The notes: a model not told the origin generated them from the letters alone. A stretch of DNA of 9,054 nucleotides from Methanobrevibacter sp. (GCA_021442885.1 JABUVA010000017.1:60778-69831); one strand, 5' to 3'; numbered from the stretch's first letter, positions 1 through 4,918 are shown. Numbers and translations are program-made.

Positions 1-153
1 GGAAATAATGGATTAGATTTAGGAATAATAAATCCACAAAATCCTTTAGCAATGAAATTAATATCTACCATCCTAATGTGGGTAGGAAGACTGGAAATAT
101 TACCTGTTCTAGTATTAATAAAATCATTTTGCGAAATTTTAAAGTTAAGATAA
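1..153 (+). CDS. trkH: TrkH potassium uptake protein, C-terminal fragment (5' end outside window)
   Basis: Frame 1 is open from the window edge to a TAA at 151-153, giving 50 residues. They include LMWVGRLEILPVLVL near the end, the very conserved last helix of TrkH/KtrB-type potassium channel subunits (usually MW(I/V)GRLE(I/L)). TrkH is the membrane pore protein that moves K+ together with a cytoplasmic RCK subunit, TrkA. The trkA gene follows on the same strand 254 bp downstream, which supports the call. Only the last pore-repeat helix is visible, so subtype (TrkH, TrkG or KtrB) cannot be separated. The stop and C-terminal length look normal for the family. The assignment rests on the GRLEIL motif plus the neighbour. 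Confidence 0.85.
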   Translation, partial: GNNGLDLGIINPQNPLAMKLISTILMWVGRLEILPVLVLIKSFCEILKLR

Positions 154-170
154 ATATATTCTTAATTTTG

Positions 171-184
171 AGTATTTAAATACT
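171..184. repeat. 14-bp perfect palindrome behind trkH
   Basis: AGTATTTAAATACT at 171-184 is a perfect inverted repeat starting 18 nt after the trkH stop. A T-rich stretch (about 196-207) follows it. It could be part of the trkH transcript end or an operator site. In such AT-rich DNA a short palindrome may also arise by chance. Confidence 0.3.
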
Positions 185-245
185 AACAACAACCTCTTTA
201 TTTTTTTACATAGCATTTTATATGTCTAATAATTGTAAAAATAGA

Positions 246-255
246 TTATAAATAT
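246..255 (+). promoter_or_regulatory. Possible TATA box (box A) upstream of trkA
   Basis: TTATAAATAT fits the archaeal box A consensus. Initiation about 25 nt downstream would leave a leader of roughly 130 nt before the trkA start at 408, which is long. Several weaker AT-rich candidates lie closer. No other gene or RNA is recognisable in the 154-407 gap. Confidence 0.25.
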
Positions 256-407
256 GTTTAAAATAAAATAATGGAATGTTGATTTAGATTAATAAAAAAT
301 AATAATTATTTAAAATAGCAATATACAAGAACATTATAACTAGGAATATAGAAACATTTAAAATGAATATTGTTCAAATAATATTATTACAATATAAGAG
401 GGATATA

Positions 408-1058
408 ATGTATGTAATTATAATGGGCGCTGGTCGTGTTGGACTTTCACTTTCAAAATTATTAGTTGAAGATGGATACGATATTACTGTAATTGATAGT
501 GATGAAGAATTATGTAAAAATGCAGCAGAAGAATTAGATGCTCTTGTTGTCTGTGGAAATGGTTCTAATTCAAAATTATTAGAAGAAGTAAATATTGAAG
601 AAGCTAGCTTTTTTGTAGCAACAACTGGAAATGATGAATCAAATCTCTTATCCTGTATTATTGTAAAAAAATATAATGTTCCTAATATTATTTCAAGAGT
701 AAGTAATCCTGATAATGAAGAAGCATTTTTAGAAGTTGGAATTAATGAGGTAATAAACCCTGAGAGAACAGCAGCAGGATTTTTAGAAAAACTTATTACT
801 CGTCCAAAAGTAGCTGATTTAATGACTCTTGGAGAAGGTAATGCAGAAATCCTAGATATGACTGTCACTAACGATAAAGTAGTTGGTGAAAAAATATTTG
901 AAATATCTCCAACTAAAGATTATATGATAATAGCTACTTACCCTAATGGAGAATTAAATATTCCACAAAAAGACACTGTTTTATCAAGAGGAGAAAAAAT
1001 TTCTATACTTGTAAAACAAGGCTCCTTTAAAAAAGTAGGTAAAAAATTTGAAAAATAG
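408..1058 (+). CDS. trkA: TrkA family potassium uptake regulatory subunit (RCK protein)
   Basis: The product is 216 aa, the length of single-unit archaeal TrkA proteins. The N-terminal RCK/Rossmann domain (about 1-120) shows GAGRVG at residues 7-12 and an acidic strand end at D30, the usual NAD(H)-binding pattern. A TrkA-C (RCK_C) domain covers about 137-207. The protein sits in the cytoplasm and gates the TrkH K+ channel in response to nucleotide binding; trkH lies just upstream. I chose ATG 408 over the in-frame ATG at 363. A Shine-Dalgarno GAGGG (398-402) stands 5 nt before it, and the conserved MYVIIMGAGRVG start fits the family, whereas the extra 15 residues from 363 do not. It converges on the next gene with a 2-nt gap. 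Confidence 0.93.
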   Translation: MYVIIMGAGRVGLSLSKLLVEDGYDITVIDSDEELCKNAAEELDALVVCGNGSNSKLLEEVNIEEASFFVATTGNDESNLLSCIIVKKYNVPNIISRVSNPDNEEAFLEVGINEVINPERTAAGFLEKLITRPKVADLMTLGEGNAEILDMTVTNDKVVGEKIFEISPTKDYMIIATYPNGELNIPQKDTVLSRGEKISILVKQGSFKKVGKKFEK

Positions 1059-1060
1059 AT

Positions 1061-1678
1061 TTAAAAGAAATTTCTATATGATGCATCAATATGGGCTTTA
1101 CCATCACCCTCTACAATAGGCCCATGACCTGGAAACATATTAACAACATCTAATTTTCTTAATCTATCAACTGATTTTTTCATATCCTCATAGCTACCTC
1201 CAAGATCCATTCTACCAATACCTCCTTGTGCAAAAACAGTATCACCTGAAATAAGATTTTTACCATCCCATAAACATATACCTCCTGAAGAATGGCCAGG
1301 AGTATGTAATACTTCAAAACTTTTTATTTTATCCCCCTCTTCTAATTCAATATCAACATCATCACGTTTAATCTTGAATCCAAAAGCACTAGAAAAATTA
1401 TTAGGATTATTTGCATCTTTAATACCTTGAGCATCCATTTTACCAATAGCTACTTTAGCATTAGGAAAATCTTTATTCCCTCCAATATGGTCAAAATGAC
1501 AGTGGGTATTAACAATAAGTTTAATGTCTTCAGGTTCAATTCCATTTTCTCTAAGTTTAGAGTACAAATATTCTGTATTCATTCCAGTTCCAGTGTCCAC
1601 TAATACTTCTTTGTCAATTACATAGTAATTTGAATCATTAGCAAATCCTTGAATAGAAATAATATTATCGATAATCAT
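1061..1678 (-). CDS. MBL-fold metallo-hydrolase (glyoxalase II-like)
   Basis: The 205-aa product has the full metallo-beta-lactamase metal-binding set: HCHFDH at 59-64, HTPGH at 125-129 (H125, H129), GDT with D146, and PGHG with H185. These residues bind two metal ions in glyoxalase II and related thioester or phosphoester hydrolases. The order and spacing resemble short archaeal 'hydroxyacylglutathione hydrolase-like' proteins, so glyoxalase II itself is not assured and the substrate is unknown. It is probably cytoplasmic; no signal peptide is visible. ATG 1678 has no Shine-Dalgarno site, but a TATA box sits about 28 nt upstream, which fits a leaderless mRNA. The stop lies 2 nt from the trkA stop, tail to tail. 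Confidence 0.9.
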   Translation of the reverse strand: MIIDNIISIQGFANDSNYYVIDKEVLVDTGTGMNTEYLYSKLRENGIEPEDIKLIVNTHCHFDHIGGNKDFPNAKVAIGKMDAQGIKDANNPNNFSSAFGFKIKRDDVDIELEEGDKIKSFEVLHTPGHSSGGICLWDGKNLISGDTVFAQGGIGRMDLGGSYEDMKKSVDRLRKLDVVNMFPGHGPIVEGDGKAHIDASYRNFF

Positions 1679-1690
1679 GAAATAAATTAT

Positions 1691-1697
1691 AAAAAAA
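1691..1697 (-). terminator. T7 tract ending the tRNA-Cys/tRNA-Trp unit
   Basis: On the minus strand seven consecutive Ts lie 16-22 nt past the 3' end of tRNA-Trp, the usual form of an archaeal terminator. The tract lies between the TATA box and start codon of the downstream metallo-hydrolase gene. Confidence 0.45.
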
Positions 1698-1701
1698 GTA
1701 G

Positions 1702-1710
1702 TATATAAAA
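1702..1710 (-). promoter_or_regulatory. TATA box for the MBL-fold hydrolase gene
   Basis: Minus-strand TTTTATATA has its centre about 28 nt upstream of ATG 1678, so transcription should begin at or within a few bases of the start codon. No ribosome binding site exists in that interval. The box starts only 3 nt beyond the tRNA-Trp 3' end. Confidence 0.5.
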
Positions 1711-1712
1711 AG

Positions 1713-1859
1713 TGGGGTCACAGGGATTTGAACCCCGATCCTGGGATTTCTCTTGCCTCAGTACTCCAATTGTTCATCACAACGGATACTGTTCAGTTAC
1801 GCGTATTTTCTTCAAAGACAACTGGAGTCCCAGATGATGCCTGGTTACACTATAACCCC
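1713..1859 (-). tRNA. tRNA-Trp (CCA anticodon) with a 74-nt intron
   Basis: The acceptor stem is GGGGTTA (1859-1853) with TGACCCC (1720-1714), discriminator A73 at 1713. The T-loop is TTCAAAT with a CGGGG/CCCTG stem. The anticodon stem TGGGA/TCCCA closes on exon 1 loop bases C32 T33 C34 C35 A36 G37 (1827-1822), giving anticodon CCA. The intron (1821-1748) interrupts the canonical 37/38 position, and exon 2 resumes with A38 at 1747. The mature tRNA is 73 nt. The 3' CCA is not encoded. The splice junction forms a bulge-helix-bulge: central helix C32-G1750, T33-A1751, C34-G1752, then a C35/A1753 mismatch, with 3-nt bulges AGT and AAA. It is transcribed behind tRNA-Cys, 16 nt away, with no promoter of its own. 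Confidence 0.95.
1748..1821 (-). ncRNA. Box C/D guide RNA inside the tRNA-Trp intron
   Basis: Read on the minus strand the intron holds box C UUGAAGA (1815-1809), box D' CUGA (1796-1793), box C' GUGAUGA (1780-1774) and box D CUGA (1761-1758). Both guide spacers are exactly 12 nt (1808-1797 and 1773-1762), the typical archaeal length. C and D can form a kink-turn: stem 1820-1817 with 1757-1754, a UUU bulge, G1813-A1758, A1812-G1759, A1811-U1760 and G1810-C1761. The D guide pairs over 11 bp (one G-U) with 1828-1818, the anticodon loop and intron start. The fifth base before box D (G1766) pairs with C34, predicting Cm34. This matches the known trans-acting pre-tRNA-Trp intron RNP of euryarchaea. 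The D' guide target is not identified. Confidence 0.88.
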
Positions 1860-1875
1860 AAATATAAATAAATAA

Positions 1876-1947
1876 AGCCAAGAGAGAGATTTGAACTCCC
1901 GTGTAATTGGTCTGCAGCCAACCGCTTCGCCTCTAAGCTATCTTGGC
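1876..1947 (-). tRNA. tRNA-Cys (GCA anticodon)
   Basis: The acceptor stem GCCAAGA/TCTTGGC runs from 1947 to 1877 and the discriminator is U73 at 1876, the tRNA-Cys identity base. The anticodon stem GTTGG/CCAAT encloses the loop CTGCAGA with anticodon GCA. The T-loop is TTCAAAT. It is 72 nt long, has no intron and no encoded CCA. It leads a two-tRNA transcript with tRNA-Trp. Confidence 0.95.
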
Positions 1948-1974
1948 AAGTATGAATATATCTATATAACATCA

Positions 1975-1982
1975 TATATAAA
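1975..1982 (-). promoter_or_regulatory. TATA box for the tRNA-Cys/tRNA-Trp unit
   Basis: Minus-strand TTTATATA is centred about 31 nt before the first base of tRNA-Cys, which would place initiation a few bases upstream of the mature 5' end, as is normal for archaeal tRNA genes. Confidence 0.5.
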
Positions 1983-1987
1983 TATTG

Positions 1988-2203
1988 CTAATTAAATAAA
2001 ATGTAGTTTAAATTCATTTTTATCATTAGATTAACTATTATATTTATTCCTGTTGAAATATTCATAGTATTTCTAGCTAATTCATAATCATAACAAAAAA
2101 TGTTTAAATATATTAAATATTGTTCTGGAAAAACAATAAAACAAATTAGTAAAAAAGAACCAATAAAAAAAAACTGTATTTTATAATTAATAATTTTTAA
2201 CAA
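1988..2203 (-). CDS. Doubtful 71-aa hydrophobic ORF
   Basis: This open frame starts at TTG 2203 and codes for 71 residues rich in F, I and L, with one strong membrane-like stretch at about residues 10-26 and a second weaker one near residues 52-63. No Shine-Dalgarno site precedes it and I recognise no family. In DNA this AT-rich, such a hydrophobic frame can appear by chance. It lies in a gene-poor stretch (1948-2307) between the tRNA-Cys promoter and the 4Fe-4S remnant, so it could also be leftover membrane-protein sequence. I list it only so that the stretch is described; I would not annotate it as a gene without homologues. Confidence 0.15.
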   Translation of the reverse strand: MLKIINYKIQFFFIGSFLLICFIVFPEQYLIYLNIFCYDYELARNTMNISTGINIIVNLMIKMNLNYILFN

Positions 2204-2210
2204 TATTATT

Positions 2211-2305
2211 TTAGTTTTCTACCCAAACGGCCATTGCATTAGTTTTAGACAATAAATCAGATATTGGAATATTAACTGGGCAAATATCTTCACAGGATCA
2301 AAACA
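2211..2305 (-). pseudogene. Frameshifted C-terminal remnant of a 4Fe-4S ferredoxin-type protein
   Basis: On the minus strand, 2294-2214 codes for 27 residues beginning CEDICPVNIPISDLL and ending AVWVEN, followed by TAA (2213-2211). The CxxxCP pattern is that of a 4Fe-4S cluster-binding segment. In the same frame the codon at 2300-2298 is a TGA stop. In the neighbouring frame 2305-2297 reads Cys-Phe-Asp, so adding one base at 2295/2294 would restore a C(x3)C(x3)CP motif. No start codon or upstream gene body remains: the hjc stop codon (2310-2308) abuts it. It looks like the tail of a lost or truncated iron-sulfur protein. The parent family cannot be named from this fragment, and a sequencing error alone would not explain the missing N-terminal part. 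Confidence 0.5.
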
Positions 2306-2307
2306 TT

Positions 2308-2715
2308 CTAAAATTTCATTTGTCTATCTATTCCTGTAATCTCATCTATTTCTAAAGCTTTTTCAAGAGCATAGTTTTTCTCAATTTTGTAATTGTTACT
2401 TTTGGTTCTTTCAATGTTTTTAGGTTCTAAAAATAGCCATTTTGTATATTTAAATTTAATACCAACATAACATTTAGCACCAAATTTATTGGCAAATTCA
2501 TGTAAATCATCAATTTGAGGAGAATCAATATATATTTTATCTTTAGTAGTGGTTTTAACTTCAATAGCTAGATATATATTTCCATTTCCAGCAATTACAT
2601 CAGGTAATGGATTTTTAGTAGCTCCACCAGATGCTGGTGCCCTCATAGCTGCAAAGTCCCTATCCCATAATTTATGTACTAAATCTCTTTCCTCTGCTGT
2701 TCCTTTTTTTGCCAA
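2308..2715 (-). CDS. hjc: Holliday junction resolvase Hjc
   Basis: The 135-aa product fits archaeal Hjc, a dimeric endonuclease that cuts four-way DNA junctions during recombination and fork repair. The catalytic set of the PD-(D/E)XK fold is present: E9 after the basic KKGTAEER start, D39 in LPDVIAGNG, and E52 and K54 in IEVKTTTKD. The C-terminal KWLFLEP region also fits the family. The start is TTG at 2715-2713, supported by an AGGTG Shine-Dalgarno site 5 nt upstream (2725-2721) and by the alignment of the conserved N-terminus. It is transcribed alone. A possible iron-sulfur pseudogene follows its stop directly. No sign of transfer is visible. Confidence 0.92.
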   Translation of the reverse strand: MAKKGTAEERDLVHKLWDRDFAAMRAPASGGATKNPLPDVIAGNGNIYLAIEVKTTTKDKIYIDSPQIDDLHEFANKFGAKCYVGIKFKYTKWLFLEPKNIERTKSNNYKIEKNYALEKALEIDEITGIDRQMKF

Positions 2716-2720
2716 ATTAA

Positions 2721-2725
2721 CACCT
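2721..2725 (-). promoter_or_regulatory. Shine-Dalgarno site that fixes the hjc TTG start
   Basis: Minus-strand AGGTG matches the archaeal anti-SD and stands 5 nt before TTG 2715-2713. There is no in-frame ATG at the conserved N-terminus, so this site decides the start. Confidence 0.6.
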
Positions 2726-2747
2726 ATATAAATTATTATTTAATTAT

Positions 2748-2755
2748 TATATAAA
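2748..2755 (-). promoter_or_regulatory. TATA box for hjc
   Basis: Minus-strand TTTATATA is centred about 36 nt before the hjc start codon. It predicts a transcript start near 2726, leaving a very short leader that just contains the ribosome binding site. Confidence 0.4.
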
Positions 2756-2788
2756 GAAATTATGTGAGCATTTGAAAAGTAATATAAT

Positions 2789-2795
2789 AAAAAAA
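2789..2795 (-). terminator. T7 tract ending the five-tRNA cluster
   Basis: Seven consecutive Ts on the minus strand lie 10-16 nt past the CCA end of tRNA-His, a typical archaeal oligo-T terminator. Confidence 0.45.
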
Positions 2796-2804
2796 GTTTT
2801 TAAA

Positions 2805-2880
2805 TGGGGCCGGGGCCGAGATTTGAACCCGAGTCACAGGATCCACAGTCCCGTAGGATGACCGCCTACCCTACCCCGGC
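2805..2880 (-). tRNA. tRNA-His (GUG anticodon), CCA encoded
   Basis: The acceptor stem GCCGGGG/CCCCGGC (2880-2874 with 2815-2809) is followed by C73 (2808) and an encoded CCA (2807-2805). The anticodon stem CGGGA/TCCTG encloses loop CTGTGGA, anticodon GTG. The T-loop is TTCAAAT. C73 is the archaeal tRNA-His identity base, but the position before G1 (2881) is T, not G, so the extra G-1 needed by HisRS is not in the DNA. It is the last of five tRNAs in a minus-strand cluster and the only one with encoded CCA. There is no intron. Confidence 0.95.
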
Positions 2881-2916
2881 ATCAGAAGTCTAAAAAACTA
2901 AAAAAAATTGTGTTAA

Positions 2917-2999
2917 TGCGGGAGCAGGGATTCGAACCCTGGTAGACCTGCGTCAACAGGTCCTAAGCCTGTCCCCTTTGGCCTCTCGGGCACCCCCGC
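2917..2999 (-). tRNA. tRNA-Leu (UAG anticodon)
   Basis: This 83-nt class II tRNA has a long variable arm (GACGCAGGTC region). The acceptor is GCGGGGG/CTCCCGC with A73 at 2917. The anticodon stem ACAGG/CCTGT encloses CTTAGGA, anticodon TAG. The T-loop is TTCGAAT. CCA is not encoded. It lies 36 nt upstream of tRNA-His in the same transcript direction. Confidence 0.95.
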
Positions 3000-3048
3000 T
3001 TATGAAAGAAAGGATACATAGAAACCATTGAAAATCTTAACAAAATTT

Positions 3049-3129
<81 letters not shown>

Positions 3130-3151
3130 AAATACGATAAAATAAATTTTA

Positions 3152-3228
<77 letters not shown>

Positions 3229-3234
3229 AAAAAG

Positions 3235-3307
<73 letters not shown>

Positions 3308-3330
3308 ATAAGATACCCAATTCTTAACCA

Positions 3331-3338
3331 AATAAATA
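3331..3338 (-). promoter_or_regulatory. TATA box for the five-tRNA cluster
   Basis: Minus-strand TATTTATT is centred about 27 nt before the first base of tRNA-Asn, the right place to start transcription at or just before the mature 5' end. Confidence 0.45.
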
Positions 3339-3392
3339 CCCATGTTTAAAATTAAAGACTTCAAACAGTAATAAAAAGTTTGTTAAATATAC

Positions 3393-3400
3393 TATATAAA
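3393..3400 (+). promoter_or_regulatory. Upstream TATA-like box before the radical SAM gene
   Basis: TATATAAA stands about 29 nt before an ATG at 3426 that opens a nine-codon frame (MKIITSKIK, stop 3453-3455). It may be a second promoter for the radical SAM gene or drive a tiny leaderless ORF. Evidence is spacing only. The 3308-3498 gap holds nothing else I can recognise. Confidence 0.25.
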
Positions 3401-3466
3401 GCTTTTGTATAAGATATTATTACACATGAAAATAATAACATCTAAAATAAAATAAGTATAAAATAA

Positions 3467-3474
3467 TATATAAA
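3467..3474 (+). promoter_or_regulatory. TATA box for the radical SAM gene
   Basis: TATATAAA is centred about 28 nt before ATG 3499, and no Shine-Dalgarno site lies between. The spacing predicts a leaderless transcript. Confidence 0.45.
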
Positions 3475-3498
3475 TTTAACTATAAAAAATTACTATTA

Positions 3499-4482
3499 AT
3501 GATTAATATGGAAATTTTTGACTTAATTAAAGAAGCGAATAATCTAACATTAAAAAAACATGGAGATTTAATTAGTCTTGAACGAGCTGTTTTTTTATCA
3601 TGGTGGTGTGATAAAGGAGATTGTGCTTTTTGCTATATGAGTACACAGAAAAATAAAATAAAAGATCCTAAAAAAGCTAAAAGAAGAGTTCCAAATATTT
3701 ATGCAGAAGCTGAAATGTGTAAACGATTAGACTGGAATATAGAATTTTTGTCAGGAGGATATAAATCATTTTCAACATCAGAAATACAAGAAATAGCTAC
3801 TACAATAAAAAATATAATGGGAGATGGAGTTTGGTTAAATACAGGAATTACTGATGAACTTGGAGAATATGGAACAGAAATTAAAGGAATTACAGGTGCT
3901 GTTGAAGTAGTAAATCCTAAACTTCACAATAAAATCTGCCCGTCTAAAAGTTTAAATGATATAAGTAATATGTTAGAAGTAGCTGGAGATTTAGGGTTTA
4001 AAAAAGCCATAACAATTATTTTAGGTCTTGGAGAGACATTAAATGATTTAGAATATTTAATAGATTATATAAAAACATATGAAATTGATAGAGTAATATT
4101 TTATTCATTAAATCCACATAAAGAAACCATATATTCTGAAAGTTCACAACCAGCTTCTCTTTACTATGCTGAAGTAGTTGCTAGAGTTAGATTAGAATTC
4201 CCAAATCTTGAAATAATATGTGGTACCTGGATTGATAATTTAGCAAACATAGGAATACTTATTTTAAGTGGTGCAAATGGAATAACTAAATTTCCTTTAT
4301 TTAAAATGTTTGGGACAAAATATGGGAAACGTGTTGAAGAAGAAGTAAAATCAACAGGTCGAAAAATAAAAGGAACATTCACAGACAAAACTAAATTAGG
4401 ACCTGAGAAAAGTGAAATAAATCCTGAATGGGACAAATTTATAAAAAGATATGTAAAAGAGTCCCTTAAAAATAAATATTAA
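3499..4482 (+). CDS. Radical SAM protein, biotin synthase-like fold, unusual cysteine spacing
   Basis: The 327-aa product has a radical SAM [4Fe-4S] motif CDKGDCAFCYM with C37, C42 and C45 (CX4CX2C rather than CX3CX2C). It is followed by LSGG (84-87), corresponding to the GGE-type SAM-contact motif, and ILGLGE (174-179), a later barrel motif. The layout and the C-terminal GTWIDNL...SGANGITKF segment resemble the BioB/HmdB group of methanogen 'biotin synthase-related' proteins. HmdB, which helps build the [Fe]-hydrogenase cofactor, has CX5CX2C, so this is not clearly HmdB. No substrate can be assigned. ATG 3499 and 3508 are both possible; I use 3499 because of the TATA spacing. Its stop overlaps the stop of the opposing gene in a shared TTAA (4479-4482). 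Confidence 0.8.
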   Translation: MINMEIFDLIKEANNLTLKKHGDLISLERAVFLSWWCDKGDCAFCYMSTQKNKIKDPKKAKRRVPNIYAEAEMCKRLDWNIEFLSGGYKSFSTSEIQEIATTIKNIMGDGVWLNTGITDELGEYGTEIKGITGAVEVVNPKLHNKICPSKSLNDISNMLEVAGDLGFKKAITIILGLGETLNDLEYLIDYIKTYEIDRVIFYSLNPHKETIYSESSQPASLYYAEVVARVRLEFPNLEIICGTWIDNLANIGILILSGANGITKFPLFKMFGTKYGKRVEEEVKSTGRKIKGTFTDKTKLGPEKSEINPEWDKFIKRYVKESLKNKY

Positions 4483-4823
4483 AAAGGAACCTCTAATGAA
4501 TTAGATTTCATATCAAATGTATCATTTTTTATTGTGAAAGTTAAAATAGCGCCACCAATAATAAATGGATTTGATACAGTAGCATCTTCTCCAAAATCCT
4601 CTTTAATTAGATCTATTGAAGGTATTTTTAAATAAAATTTAAATTCCGCTTTACTTTGAGGTTTAATATCATCAAATGAATGATTCATAAATTGAGAAGT
4701 AGCCTCAACTTTATTTAATGTAAACTCAGAGTCATTGATTATTTTCCAGTTAACTTCAACTTCTCCATTGTCATTTATCTTTTTTTGACTTTCTTGATAA
4801 AATTTAATTTTTGATTTTGGCAT
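4479..4823 (-). CDS. Hypothetical 114-aa protein, probably beta-sandwich
   Basis: I do not recognise a family. The 114 residues alternate hydrophobic and polar positions in strand-like runs (VEVNWKIIND, EFKFYLKIP, GGAILTFTIKND), suggesting an Ig-like or CARDB-like beta-sandwich. It has no signal peptide or membrane helix, so it is probably cytoplasmic. The start is ATG 4823-4821, not the more upstream in-frame start at 4880: AGGTGAT (4833-4827) is a strong Shine-Dalgarno site just ahead of it. Its own TATA box lies at about 4863-4870. It is a single-gene unit, divergent from gatB and convergent with the radical SAM gene, with overlapping stop codons. Confidence 0.7.
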   Translation of the reverse strand: MPKSKIKFYQESQKKINDNGEVEVNWKIINDSEFTLNKVEATSQFMNHSFDDIKPQSKAEFKFYLKIPSIDLIKEDFGEDATVSNPFIIGGAILTFTIKNDTFDMKSNSLEVPF

Positions 4824-4862
4824 TAAATCACCTTTTTTTAAGAAAATATTTATTAATACATT

Positions 4863-4870
4863 AATATAAA
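4863..4870 (-). promoter_or_regulatory. TATA box for the hypothetical gene
   Basis: Minus-strand TTTATATT is centred about 43 nt before ATG 4823. It predicts a leader of about 17 nt containing the AGGTGAT ribosome binding site. Confidence 0.4.
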
Positions 4871-4894
4871 TAATTAACATAATATTAAAATTTA

Positions 4895-4902
4895 TTTATA
4901 TA
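4895..4902 (+). promoter_or_regulatory. TATA box candidate for the gatB operon
   Basis: TTTATATA is the best box A match before gatB. The predicted start, about 4920-4926, falls around the GGAGG motif, so either the leader is very short or another AT-rich box further upstream is used. Confidence 0.35.
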
Positions 4903-4918
4903 ACTTTCTAAAAATCTT

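Noticed and set aside
363..407. N-terminal extension of TrkA from ATG 363
   Set aside because: The 15 extra residues do not fit the family start and no ribosome site precedes 363, whereas GAGGG precedes ATG 408.
374..868. Open frame antisense to trkA
   Set aside because: It lies wholly over a well-supported gene, has no family resemblance, and is a reading-frame shadow of trkA codons.
1748..1821. Possible guide in the intron for Um39 of tRNA-Trp
   Set aside because: Neither 12-nt guide is complementary to the exon 2 sequence around U39; only the C34 pairing holds.
4824..4880. N-terminal hydrophobic extension of the 114-aa hypothetical protein, resembling a signal peptide
   Set aside because: The AGGTGAT site just before ATG 4823 marks the true start; the apparent hydrophobic leader is translated promoter and leader sequence.
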